Positions 8,591 to 15,515 are shown, counted from the first letter of the stretch. The stretch is DNA of 32,325 bases from a bacterium (GCA_027623425.1 JAQBTH010000017.1:1-32325); one strand, 5' to 3'. The notes: a model not told the origin generated them from the letters alone. Program-made: numbers and translations.

Positions 8591-9024
8591 GTCAATTCCA
8601 ATTCATCCAACACAAAAAATTTCAGAACCAATTTCGTTAAATCTAAAGGCAATTGCTCAAAACGTAATTTGCCATGAACTTTAAATTCTTCATTCACCTC
8701 AGACGTCCATTTTGAGGGAAGATAAAAGGCGCCATCAGAACCGACCAATAATATGGTTGAAATTGGATCCATACCTATCGTTTCAGCATGCTGAAACGAT
8801 TCCATTTGTATCGAAAATTCTGCCACATGCGATTTTGCAAAATAGGTAGGTTGAATCACCAGACGGATTTCCTCATATACCTGTTCTTGCACAGGCAGCA
8901 CCAACGGTACAGCGGCTCCCTTTGCCCGAGGACATTGCGTGATAACAAACACCAATATTGCAACTGATATTGCAACCAGAAACAGAGCAATAAAACGCCT
9001 AAGTGTGTATTTATTTAATGCCAT
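8578..9024 (-). CDS. Membrane-anchored periplasmic protein of unknown function
   Basis: I do not recognise this 148-residue protein. It has one N-terminal transmembrane segment (about residues 10-28, FIALFLVAISVAILVFVIT) and then a soluble part of about 115 residues with alternating hydrophobic strands, consistent with a small beta-sandwich facing the periplasm. The cysteine right after the helix (TQC) could be a lipid attachment site only if the signal were shorter, which I consider unlikely. ATG at 9024 (within ATGGCATTAA) overlaps the redoxin stop; a GTG at 9036 would add four residues. The close spacing to the redoxin and the esterase suggests a shared transcript. Confidence 0.7.
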   Translation of the reverse strand: MALNKYTLRRFIALFLVAISVAILVFVITQCPRAKGAAVPLVLPVQEQVYEEIRLVIQPTYFAKSHVAEFSIQMESFQHAETIGMDPISTILLVGSDGAFYLPSKWTSEVNEEFKVHGKLRFEQLPLDLTKLVLKFFVLDELELTWDL

Positions 9025-9563
9025 TTGATAGAACACCCCATACTAGGGTATTGCGGGATAATGGGTGCTTTACCAACAGATAACGCCTGCATAGCAGACT
9101 TCAAATCCTGCCGTGTAACACGCGTTTCATCTTGCCAATTATCGTCAATACGCCCGCGATACACCAACTCTCCGTTATAATCTAACAAATACATATCTGG
9201 TGTACACTGAGCATCATAGGATTTTGAGACCGCTTGGGTATCGTCTACCAAATACGGAAATGAAATTCCCATTTTGGCCGCGAATGCAGGCATTTTATCT
9301 GCAGCATCCTCTGGATAATCCGGATGGATATTAGGGTTAATCGCCACAGAATGAATACCCAATTGTTTACCATAATTAGCCAATTCCACCAATCGAGGCC
9401 ATACCGCAACAGCATACGGGCAATGATTGCATGAAAATATCACCAGAAGCCCCTTCTCACCGCATAGTTCATCGCGAGAAAAAGCCCGGCCATTTGCGTC
9501 ATTTAATGTAAACGACGGCATGCTTGAACCTAGCTGAGTGGTAGATGATTCAAGTAATGCCAT
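9015..9563 (-). CDS. Thioredoxin-like redoxin (AhpC/TSA-related, CNHC active site)
   Basis: A 182-residue cytosolic protein with a thioredoxin fold. The active site is CNHCPYA, with Cys45 and Cys48. The cis-proline loop is AQCTPDMYLLD, followed by VYRGRIDDNW and the diagnostic ending PSMGCSIKWH of this peroxiredoxin-like family. No signal peptide is seen. It probably acts as a thiol-disulphide reductase or peroxidase accessory; the precise partner is unknown. The start ATG has a good ribosome site (AAGGAG). It follows the FprA-type reductase gene by 9 bases, fitting an oxidative-stress or redox module. Confidence 0.85.
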   Translation of the reverse strand: MALLESSTTQLGSSMPSFTLNDANGRAFSRDELCGEKGLLVIFSCNHCPYAVAVWPRLVELANYGKQLGIHSVAINPNIHPDYPEDAADKMPAFAAKMGISFPYLVDDTQAVSKSYDAQCTPDMYLLDYNGELVYRGRIDDNWQDETRVTRQDLKSAMQALSVGKAPIIPQYPSMGCSIKWH

Positions 9564-9572
9564 AAGCGCTCC

Positions 9573-10943
9573 TTATAAATGTAACGCAGATAAAATATCA
9601 GTCAACGAAGTAAATTTTTCGCGAGGCTTCCCGACTTTTTCCCCAGCTTCGCGCTCTAACTTATCAATTGTTTGCCAATGTGAAAATGTTAAAACCTTTA
9701 CACCACGCTCAAGCAATAAGGATTGTAAGTCATCTGAATCACGTTTATCAGCAGGCTTCAAGGATGGAATATCATCAATTAAGGTCTGTACCGTTTCAAT
9801 ACTATCTTTTCGATTTGTGCCTATTACACCACTTGGTCCTCGCTTAATCCAGCCCGTAACATACATCCCACAAACGGGCTTACCCTCATCTAATATTCGC
9901 CCGCCTTCATTTGGAAAAACGCCGCGTGCAGGATCAAAGGGAACACCTGGCATGGGTAGTCCGCGGTAACCAATGCTTCGAAAAACCAAACCAACATTCA
10001 AGGTTTCAGTCTCACCAATACCTTGAGCGCGCTGGGAACCAGCCTCTCCAGATAGCGCATTTTTTTCCAGTACAAGACGTTCCACACGTCCATTTCCTTC
10101 TATCGCTACCGGACTTTTCAAAAACAACACATGAACACGCTTCTTTTTACCGCTAAGAGAGGAATTAAAGAAACGCTCTAACACTTCAATATTTTTACGC
10201 GCCTTGTTATTGGCGGCTATTTCATCCCTATCAGCATCATTTAGTTCCAATTCAGGCACCACAGGCTCAGACTCATCCAACTCACCCATCTCTTGAATTT
10301 CAAGCTGAGTAAATGCCGCTTGGGCAGCCCCACGTCGGCCAATCAAATAAATATCTTCAACATTACTATTTCGCAATGCCACCAAGGCGTTTTCTGTAAT
10401 ATCAGAACTCATTAATTCAGAAGGTGACTTTGCTAAAATTCGCGTCACATCAATCGCAACATTACCCTGACCAATAATAGCCACCGCTTTTTGAGATAAA
10501 TCAAATTGTCTGGATTGATAATCAGGATGCCCATTGTACCAACCCACGAATTCAGTTGCAGTATGTGAACCAGGCAAATCCTCACCGGGAATACCCAGCT
10601 TACGATCTGATTCTGTTCCACACGCAAAAATTAATGCATCATAATAATGGCGTAACTCTTCAATAGTAAGATCACGTCCAATACACACGTTTCCAAAAAA
10701 GTGGAAGCCGTCATTCATCGCTATCTTCTCATAAGCAGACGCAATAGACTTCATACGCTGATGATCAGGTGCGACTCCACCTCTAAGCAACCCAAATGGT
10801 GTTGGTAACCGTTCAAACATATCAACGGTCACTGACATTCCCGTTTTAAACAGGGCCTCAGCAGCATAAAAACCGCTTGGTCCACTCCCAATAATGGCCA
10901 CACGTAGTGGCGATGTAGATTCTGCTAAATTCATAATGAACAT
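9573..10943 (-). CDS. FprA/adrenodoxin-reductase-type ferredoxin-NADP+ reductase
   Basis: A 456-residue FAD- and NADPH-binding enzyme that moves electrons between NADPH and ferredoxin. The FAD motif is VAIIGSGPSGFYAAEAL (residues 15-31). The family marks PFGLLRGGVAPDHQRMK, GQGNVAIDVTRIL (NADP Rossmann), RRGAAQAAFTQLE and GMYVTGWIKRGPSGVIGTNRKDS are all present. The last 60 residues form a small C-terminal extension. It starts at ATG 10943; a second ATG three codons on is equally possible. This type is found in mycobacteria, mitochondria and some proteobacteria. It could supply electrons to IspG, IspH or ThiH encoded in this window, but that is inference. Confidence 0.92.
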   Translation of the reverse strand: MFIMNLAESTSPLRVAIIGSGPSGFYAAEALFKTGMSVTVDMFERLPTPFGLLRGGVAPDHQRMKSIASAYEKIAMNDGFHFFGNVCIGRDLTIEELRHYYDALIFACGTESDRKLGIPGEDLPGSHTATEFVGWYNGHPDYQSRQFDLSQKAVAIIGQGNVAIDVTRILAKSPSELMSSDITENALVALRNSNVEDIYLIGRRGAAQAAFTQLEIQEMGELDESEPVVPELELNDADRDEIAANNKARKNIEVLERFFNSSLSGKKKRVHVLFLKSPVAIEGNGRVERLVLEKNALSGEAGSQRAQGIGETETLNVGLVFRSIGYRGLPMPGVPFDPARGVFPNEGGRILDEGKPVCGMYVTGWIKRGPSGVIGTNRKDSIETVQTLIDDIPSLKPADKRDSDDLQSLLLERGVKVLTFSHWQTIDKLEREAGEKVGKPREKFTSLTDILSALHL

Positions 10944-10976
10944 TAAATCATATTCCGCAACGACGTTCCAGATTAG

Positions 10977-11510
10977 TTATAAATAAGCCGTTAGTTTGCG
11001 CTCAAGAGTTTCCATAGACGTATAACCTAAAATCATGTCCAGAACCCGATAGTTTGCGTCTAGAATAAACGTTGTTGGAATGGAACTTATACCACCAAAA
11101 ATAGCCGTTAATTCGCGATTTCCCATTGCGATTGAGTATGGAATCCTATGCTGAACGGCAAACGCTTGCGCATCCGCTTGGTAATCATCAAGAGAAATAC
11201 CAATAATACGAACTCCCTTTTCGGCATAGGTACCATGAGCCTTGATTAAATGGGGTATTTCAGCCTGGCAAGGCGGGCACCATGTCGCCCAAAAATTAAT
11301 AACGATCACCTTGGTATCAGGTAAAGAAAACGCAAGTGGATTCCCGTGAATATCACGCACATGAAAATCAGAAAGAGCACTCAACTGCGCGCCATCATTT
11401 GTTAAATCAGACACATTTGGGTGTTGATTTTTCCCAAAATAGTTAATAGCAAAGGTGATACCGATAAATATAAACAAACCGATCAAAAAATATATAAATC
11501 GCGTCTTCAT
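10977..11510 (-). CDS. TlpA/ResA-like membrane-anchored thiol-disulphide oxidoreductase
   Basis: A 177-residue protein with an N-terminal anchor (residues 5-22) and a periplasmic thioredoxin domain. The active site is INFWATWCPPCQAEIPHL, with Cys78 and Cys81, followed by the cis-proline region SSIPTTFILD. Such proteins reduce disulphides in the periplasm, for example during cytochrome c maturation; no cytochrome genes are visible here. It is the first gene of a nine-gene minus-strand run, with a Shine-Dalgarno GGAGGA about ten bases before ATG and a good promoter upstream. It is 33 bases from the FprA gene. Confidence 0.9.
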   Translation of the reverse strand: MKTRFIYFLIGLFIFIGITFAINYFGKNQHPNVSDLTNDGAQLSALSDFHVRDIHGNPLAFSLPDTKVIVINFWATWCPPCQAEIPHLIKAHGTYAEKGVRIIGISLDDYQADAQAFAVQHRIPYSIAMGNRELTAIFGGISSIPTTFILDANYRVLDMILGYTSMETLERKLTAYL

Positions 11511-11555
11511 AGCTGCTAATTCCTCCGTGTAGTGGTAGTGGTTACATGATAGTTA

Positions 11556-11584
11556 AGTATAAATGCCCTTTAAGGTAACAACAA
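11556..11584 (-). promoter_or_regulatory. Sigma70 promoter of the redox-glycan operon
   Basis: TTGTTG (11579-11584), a 17-base spacer and TATACT (11556-11561) on the minus strand. Predicted transcription starts near 11549, leaving a leader of about 38 bases with the GGAGGA ribosome site of the TlpA-like gene. Confidence 0.65.
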
Positions 11585-11594
11585 CACGTAAAGG

Positions 11595-11671
11595 TGGTGC
11601 GCCCGGCAAGATTCGAACTTGCGACACACGGATCCGAAGTCCGTTGCTCTATCCAGCTGAGCTACGGGCGC
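11595..11671 (-). tRNA. tRNA-Arg, anticodon UCG
   Basis: A 77-base gene with encoded CCA. The acceptor stem GCGCCCG pairs with CGGGCGC, the D stem is GCTC/GAGC, the anticodon stem is ACGGA/TCCGT around the loop CTTCGGA (anticodon TCG, reading CGA and related arginine codons), and the T arm is GCAAG-TTCGAAT-CTTGC. All stems pair fully. The first nine bases of the gene and its upstream flank are duplicated 149 bases further upstream. Confidence 0.97.
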
Positions 11672-11770
11672 GTAACATTATTAAAGCAGCGAAATGATTA
11701 ACAGGCAAGCATACGTAACTGGTATTAACGAGTACAACGAGTGAGAGGGGGTTGGCTCCAGTTAGGCTAA
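11658..11770. repeat. Direct repeat, copy 1 (tRNA-Arg 5' end and flank)
   Basis: TGAGCTACGGGCGCG through CCAGTTAGGCTAA, 113 bases. It is repeated at 11807-11917 with only two single-base indels (a missing C after TGAG, and one T fewer after GGGGG). It includes the first bases of tRNA-Arg, its promoter and the left half of a structured repeat. Confidence 0.95.
11680..11708 (-). promoter_or_regulatory. Promoter of tRNA-Arg
   Basis: TTGCCT (11703-11708), a 17-base spacer and TGC-TTTAAT (hexamer 11680-11685) on the minus strand. The hexamer ends 8 bases before the mature tRNA 5' end, so little or no 5' leader is predicted. The same promoter occurs again in the second direct-repeat copy (11807-11917). 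Confidence 0.55.
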
Positions 11771-11799
11771 TGGCCGCTGGAGGGGGCGACGTGAGCCCC
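11737..11799. repeat. Structured repeat, copy A (tRNA-flanking family)
   Basis: GAGTGAGAGGGGG leads into hairpin CTCCAG (11756-11761) and CTGGAG (11777-11782) with a 15-base loop. This is followed directly by hairpin GGGGC (11783-11787) and GCCCC (11795-11799) with a 7-base loop. The same architecture and spacing recur at 20612-20672 beside tRNA-Thr. The left part occurs once more at 11885-11917. Confidence 0.75.
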
Positions 11800-11806
11800 A
11801 TACAAT

Positions 11807-11917
11807 TGAGTACGGGCGCGTAACATTATTAAAGCAGCGAAATGATTAACAGGCAAGCATACGTAACTGGTATTAACGAGTACAACGAGTGAGAGGGGGT
11901 GGCTCCAGTTAGGCTAA
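11807..11917. repeat. Direct repeat, copy 2 (truncated tRNA start)
   Basis: Near-identical to 11658-11770. On the minus strand it holds a full copy of the tRNA-Arg promoter and the first nine tRNA bases (GCGCCCGTA), then diverges, so it cannot give a tRNA. It ends 46 bases before the rfbA start. Confidence 0.95.
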
Positions 11918-11948
11918 AAGTAAGCCATATTTGCATGATATCGTTCTA

Positions 11949-11957
11949 TGCTATAAT
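11949..11957 (+). promoter_or_regulatory. Extended -10 promoter of rfbA
   Basis: TGC-TATAAT is a perfect extended -10. A weak -35 (TTGCAT, 11931-11936) sits 15 bases upstream. The hexamer ends 6 bases before the ATG at 11964, so transcription should begin at or next to the start codon (leaderless mRNA). Confidence 0.75.
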
Positions 11958-11963
11958 GCAAAA

Positions 11964-12692
11964 ATGAGTTCAGAAACAATAAAAGGCGTAATTCTTGCAG
12001 GCGGCACAGGGTCTCGCCTATTCCCACTAACAAAAGTGACAAACAAGCACCTACTACCCGTAGGTCGCAAACCCATGGTGTTGCATTGTGTGGACAAACT
12101 AGTTGGCGCTGGTATTAAAAACATCATGATCGTAACCGGAGTCGAGCATATGGGAGACGTGGTTAGTCTGTTAGGTAGTGGCAAAGACTATAACTGCCAA
12201 TTCACCTACCGTGTTCAAGACGAAGCAGGTGGAATCGCACAAGCACTAGGCCTTGCCAGAGACTTTGTTGGCGGAAAAAAGATGATCGTAATTTTAGGTG
12301 ATAACATGTTTGAAAACGACCTAAAAGAGCAAGTAAGTTCATTTGCCAAACAAGAGTCCGGTGCGCGGCTACTATTGAGCGAAGTTGAAGACCCTGAACG
12401 ATTCGGTGTGGCTACACTAGAAAATGGAAAAATAACCAAAATAGTAGAAAAACCAAGTAAACCAGAAACAAATATGGCCGTTACAGGAATTTATATGTAC
12501 GATAGCGCCGCATTTAGCTTTATAGACAAATGCAATCCATCACAGCGCGGTGAAGTTGAAATTACAGATGTGAACAACTTTTATGTGAGTGCAGGAAAAT
12601 GCAATTACGATATATTACCTGGCTGGTGGACCGATGCGGGTACATTTGAAAGCCTGGCACGCGCCAATCAATTGGTAAACCAAACCGATTAG
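11964..12692 (+). CDS. rfbA: Glucose-1-phosphate thymidylyltransferase, short form
   Basis: Makes dTDP-glucose from dTTP and glucose-1-phosphate, the first step towards dTDP-rhamnose and related sugars. From ATG 11964 it has 242 residues, shorter than the roughly 290-residue enterobacterial RmlA. The nucleotide-binding signature is GVILAGGTGSRLFPLT followed by NKHLLPVGRKPM; VILGDNMFE, VEKPSKP and WWTDAGTFESL are typical of the family. A TTG at 11931 would overlap the promoter and is rejected. The gene converges on rfbB, and the two stop codons share bases (TTAG). No rfbC or rfbD is nearby. Confidence 0.9.
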   Translation: MSSETIKGVILAGGTGSRLFPLTKVTNKHLLPVGRKPMVLHCVDKLVGAGIKNIMIVTGVEHMGDVVSLLGSGKDYNCQFTYRVQDEAGGIAQALGLARDFVGGKKMIVILGDNMFENDLKEQVSSFAKQESGARLLLSEVEDPERFGVATLENGKITKIVEKPSKPETNMAVTGIYMYDSAAFSFIDKCNPSQRGEVEITDVNNFYVSAGKCNYDILPGWWTDAGTFESLARANQLVNQTD

Positions 12693-13672
12693 TAAAGCTG
12701 CCATCCCGGATTTGCAACATACCAATCGATAGTGTCAGCCAATCCGTCATCAAAGCTAATTTTAGGTGTCCAGCCCAGTTCCTTTTCTGCTTTAGAAAAA
12801 TCCATGGCATATCTAAAATCATGACCTAAGCGATCCGTCACAAAGGAAATCAACGATTCCGGTTTACCTAAATGGGCCAAAATCCGTTTAACCATATCTA
12901 AATTTGTAATCTCAGCATCACCACCAAAGTTATAGGCCTCACCCACAACACCGTTTTGTAAGGCTGCATCGATTCCCCTGCAATGATCAACCACATGTAT
13001 CCAATCACGAATGTTTTCGCCTTTGCCATACACAGGTAAGGCTTCATTGCGAAGCGCTTTTGAAATAATAACTGGAATTAATTTTTCGGGGTATTGATAG
13101 CGCCCGTAATTGTTAGAACAACGTGTGATAACAGCTGGAAACCCAAACGTATGCACATAAGATAATACCAATAAATCGGCAGATGCCTTCGAAGCAGAAT
13201 ACGGAGAACGAGGGTCCATAGGCATATCCTCTTTGAATTTGCCTGTTGCACCCAAACTACCATACACTTCATCAGTAGATACCTGAACATAACGTTCAAC
13301 ATTATGTTGACGAGACAATTCCAATAACACCTGAGTACCTTTAATATTAGTATCAATAAATGGAGTGCTATTTTCAATACTACGGTCTACATGAGACTCT
13401 GCAGCAAAGTTGATGACCCAATTCGGTTTATATGATGAAAAAACAGCCGCCATACCAGGCTCATCACCAATAGCATCCGCATTTTCAATATGTTGTTTTA
13501 CAAATTCGTAATTCGGACGAGAAGAGACTTCTCCTAAATTAGCCAAATTTCCTGCGTAAGTTAATGCATCCACATTGACAACACGCCATTCATCGCCATA
13601 GGTTTCATACCAATATTCAAGGAAATTTGCGCCAATAAATCCTGCACAGCCAGTTACTAATAAGGTTTTCAT
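12689..13672 (-). CDS. rfbB: dTDP-glucose 4,6-dehydratase
   Basis: Converts dTDP-glucose to dTDP-4-keto-6-deoxyglucose with bound NAD+. It has 327 residues. The Rossmann motif is TGCAGFIGANF. The catalytic set is intact: Thr133-Asp134-Glu135 in STDEVYGSLG and Tyr158/Lys162 in SPYSASKASAD. INFAAESHVDRSI and RCSNNYGRYQYPEKLIP are RmlB hallmarks. Its product is the usual precursor for 6-deoxy amino sugars, which could feed the DegT aminotransferase at 5770-6873; that link is inferred. It follows a pilin-like cluster by 27 bases but has its own strong -10. Confidence 0.96.
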   Translation of the reverse strand: MKTLLVTGCAGFIGANFLEYWYETYGDEWRVVNVDALTYAGNLANLGEVSSRPNYEFVKQHIENADAIGDEPGMAAVFSSYKPNWVINFAAESHVDRSIENSTPFIDTNIKGTQVLLELSRQHNVERYVQVSTDEVYGSLGATGKFKEDMPMDPRSPYSASKASADLLVLSYVHTFGFPAVITRCSNNYGRYQYPEKLIPVIISKALRNEALPVYGKGENIRDWIHVVDHCRGIDAALQNGVVGEAYNFGGDAEITNLDMVKRILAHLGKPESLISFVTDRLGHDFRYAMDFSKAEKELGWTPKISFDDGLADTIDWYVANPGWQLY

Positions 13673-13679
13673 GCACCGA

Positions 13680-13688
13680 ATTATAACA
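13680..13688 (-). promoter_or_regulatory. Extended -10 promoter of rfbB
   Basis: On the minus strand TGT-TATAAT ends 7 bases before the rfbB ATG. No good -35 is seen. The expected start point coincides with the ATG, predicting a leaderless mRNA. Confidence 0.65.
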
Positions 13689-13699
13689 CAGGAATGCCA

Positions 13700-14068
13700 C
13701 TAGTCCGACTCAATAAAAGGGTGTGACACATACTCCCGTTCTCCATTCGTAAGCACATACGCCTGCCCCACCACACGCTCGTACTCGTCGCACACCGCCT
13801 TCCCCAACTCTTTATTTGGCATTTGCGCACCAAACAAACGACACTCATTTATCTGCTCCAAAAAAGGGCTCCACACCAACAAGGCATCAGTAGGCATACT
13901 ATCAGCGTTCGATTTCATTAAAGATAAGGCCGAATAAGCAGATACAGTTAAACGAAAATCCAAAAGCTCTTGTTTCATACTTTGTGCGTGAATAATCAAA
14001 ATACCGTGAATAGTAAGCACCATGGAACCGGTTAAAATGGTAATAAATAACAAAAAGAACTTAATCAT
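13700..14068 (-). CDS. Small membrane-anchored protein of a pilin-like cluster
   Basis: A 122-residue protein with one N-terminal hydrophobic helix (MIKFFLLFITILTGSMVLTIHGILII) and a soluble C-terminal part with Cys residues near 75 and 91. I recognise no family. It lacks a Gly/Glu prepilin signature. The ATG at 14068 lies in ATGATTAA, overlapping the stop of the upstream pilin-like gene; the TTG at 14080 is less likely. As the last of four small overlapping genes after a prepilin peptidase, it may be a minor subunit or assembly factor (compare ComGG or GspK positions), but this is context only. Confidence 0.6.
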   Translation of the reverse strand: MIKFFLLFITILTGSMVLTIHGILIIHAQSMKQELLDFRLTVSAYSALSLMKSNADSMPTDALLVWSPFLEQINECRLFGAQMPNKELGKAVCDEYERVVGQAYVLTNGEREYVSHPFIESD

Positions 14069-14492
14069 ATGCCACACCAAACCACCACTGCATCGAGTCT
14101 TGAAAAGCCGTAATCGTCACCGAAACGAGAGAACCAGAACAATCAACTTTAAAACTCGAAATATCGCCTACATCACTTAGATAATTACGACCACTTCCCT
14201 TTTTTATTGCCAACCGATTCTGGTAATATTCAATGGTATAGCGCGTCAGTGTCTCATCCTGAAGCACAAATGAACTAGAGCCGCACTCCACAAGCTGCAC
14301 AGGCCCTATAAAGCGTTGAGAGACTGATGAGTGAAAATACCGAACTGTAGCCTGATTCCAAAGACGAGATACTCCGTTATGAAGAGGTAAAATGCCTGCG
14401 CGATACACCGCGTTTATACCACCAGCCAAAAGAAGAAGGGCCATACTCCCCATCACCACATCAAGCAACATATACCCCTTACATCGTTTCAT
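14061..14492 (-). CDS. Pseudopilin-like protein (GspJ-like position) with Asp at +5
   Basis: A 143-residue protein that starts MKRCKG-YMLLDVVMGSMALLLLAGG. This resembles a type IV prepilin: a short basic leader, Gly at -1, then a hydrophobic helix. The residue at +5 is Asp rather than the usual Glu. The soluble part contains two spaced cysteines (LVECGSSS and KVDCSGS), which may form a disulphide. The ATG overlaps the end of the upstream gene by 14 bases. It is likely processed and inserted with its neighbours into a pilus or pseudopilus; whether this serves adhesion, secretion or DNA uptake is unknown. Confidence 0.65.
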   Translation of the reverse strand: MKRCKGYMLLDVVMGSMALLLLAGGINAVYRAGILPLHNGVSRLWNQATVRYFHSSVSQRFIGPVQLVECGSSSFVLQDETLTRYTIEYYQNRLAIKKGSGRNYLSDVGDISSFKVDCSGSLVSVTITAFQDSMQWWFGVAYD

Positions 14493-14742
14493 ATGATTTC
14501 ATCTCTAAAGTGGTTCCATTAAGAGTAATTACACGTGTTTTCAGTTCTCCTGTCGCGCTCATCACCGTTGAAGAGCCCATTCGCTTCGCTAATTCAGATT
14601 TAGCGATAAGAAGCGCCTCATGGGAGACAGATAGGGTTTCAAATCGCCTATTAGCAGACACAACAAAAGTTGAAAGCGAATTCATACTAACACCCAATAC
14701 AGAAATTAAAATAATTGCTACAAAACTTAGATAACCGTTCAC
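14479..14742 (-). CDS. Small pilin-like protein
   Basis: From the GTG at 14742, whose bases overlap the TGA of the upstream gene (GTGA), it has 87 residues: MNG-YLSFVAIILISVLGVSMNSL, then an amphipathic helix and a short strand-rich tail. Gly at -1 before a hydrophobic helix fits a minor pseudopilin, but the +5 residue is Val, not Glu, as can happen in tip subunits. A longer reading from 14802 would run over the preceding gene and begin with an unlikely Trp/Cys-rich peptide, so I reject it. Confidence 0.6.
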   Translation of the reverse strand: MNGYLSFVAIILISVLGVSMNSLSTFVVSANRRFETLSVSHEALLIAKSELAKRMGSSTVMSATGELKTRVITLNGTTLEMKSYETM

Positions 14743-15122
14743 AACACTCTCACACGTCCATACCCAACACCCACAGTAATGCGCTGGGTCACACCACCAC
14801 ACTTCAACGTCAAAGAATTCGCGTACTTTGTGCGCCCATCAGGCTTAAAGCCAACCCGTTTATAAGACTCAAAAACAACTGCTCCGCGCAAATTCAAGGT
14901 TTCCCCAGATTCACTTACCACTAACCCATTAGGCAACACAACATCTATACCGCGATCCGCTTTAGACACAATAGCCGCTGTGCGTTGATGCAACAAAAAC
15001 TCGCCAACCAATTGCCCCGCATTTCGGCACCGCTGCGCATCAGAATCCAAACGAACACCTATACCAAGACCTAAAATCAAACTAGTTAGAATTAGACCCA
15101 CCCCCAACTCAAAAAAATGCAT
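14739..15122 (-). CDS. Pilin-like protein with leaderless N terminus (GspH/FimT-like)
   Basis: A 127-residue protein that begins MHFFELGVGLILTSLILGLGIG. Glu at residue 5 followed by a hydrophobic helix matches the mature end of a type IV pilin, but no leader or -1 Gly precedes it. Either the start is misplaced or the protein is used without cleavage. ATG at 15122 is the only ATG before the helix and overlaps the prepilin peptidase gene by 14 bases. The C-terminal part is strand-rich with two cysteines, as in GspH/FimT-like minor pilins. Confidence 0.6.
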   Translation of the reverse strand: MHFFELGVGLILTSLILGLGIGVRLDSDAQRCRNAGQLVGEFLLHQRTAAIVSKADRGIDVVLPNGLVVSESGETLNLRGAVVFESYKRVGFKPDGRTKYANSLTLKCGGVTQRITVGVGYGRVRVL

Positions 15123-15498
15123 AACTAATTACCAAAAGAGGAATAAAAGGTATGGGTTCAGCACGCGGCCAACGATTGAAAAGTAATGCAAATGAGAACA
15201 GGAGCGACAGTAAACCTAAAACCTGAAAATAAGCATGCCAATGGGGAGTAGGCAAAAGAAAAGAGATGCCGGCAAGAACAAACAAATCAGCAGATCCGCA
15301 AAACAGTTCAAATTTCGGGCATAACCAAAACAACGAAGCAACACAATTCAACACAATAAACACGCAAAATTGAAGAAAATTAACATGGTTGCAATGCAAA
15401 ACAAACACCAAGCCAAGAAAAAGGAATAGAAGCCAAGATGGTACGCTACGCGCACGCACATCACACCCCATTAATAGAACTAAAAGCCCCCCTACCAT
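15109..15498 (-). CDS. Minimal prepilin peptidase (type IV leader peptidase, TadV/CpaA-like)
   Basis: A 129-residue polytopic membrane aspartyl protease. The two expected aspartates are present: Asp13 in GCDVRARSVPSWLL and Asp71 in CGSADLFVLAG. The second motif is GSAD rather than the canonical GxGD. IPFIPLLVISY near the C terminus matches the last conserved loop. The N-methyltransferase domain of PilD is absent, as in TadV and archaeal enzymes. It should cleave the leaders of the pilin-like proteins encoded directly downstream. It follows folD by 17 bases with a G-rich ribosome site (AGGGGGGG). Confidence 0.75.
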   Translation of the reverse strand: MVGGLLVLLMGCDVRARSVPSWLLFLFLGLVFVLHCNHVNFLQFCVFIVLNCVASLFWLCPKFELFCGSADLFVLAGISFLLPTPHWHAYFQVLGLLSLLFSFALLFNRWPRAEPIPFIPLLVISYAFF

Positions 15499-15515
15499 GT
15501 TTCCCCCCTACTAAA

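Noticed and set aside
11595-11917. Integrase attachment site at tRNA-Arg (duplicated tRNA end).
   Set aside because: The duplicated part is the 5' end and promoter of the tRNA, not the 3' end, and no integrase is present.
11658-11917. CRISPR array.
   Set aside because: Only two long copies are present, with no regular short repeat-spacer pattern and no cas genes.
11931-11963. TTG at 11931 as the rfbA start.
   Set aside because: It would place the TATAAT box inside the coding region; ATG 11964 gives the normal RmlA N terminus.
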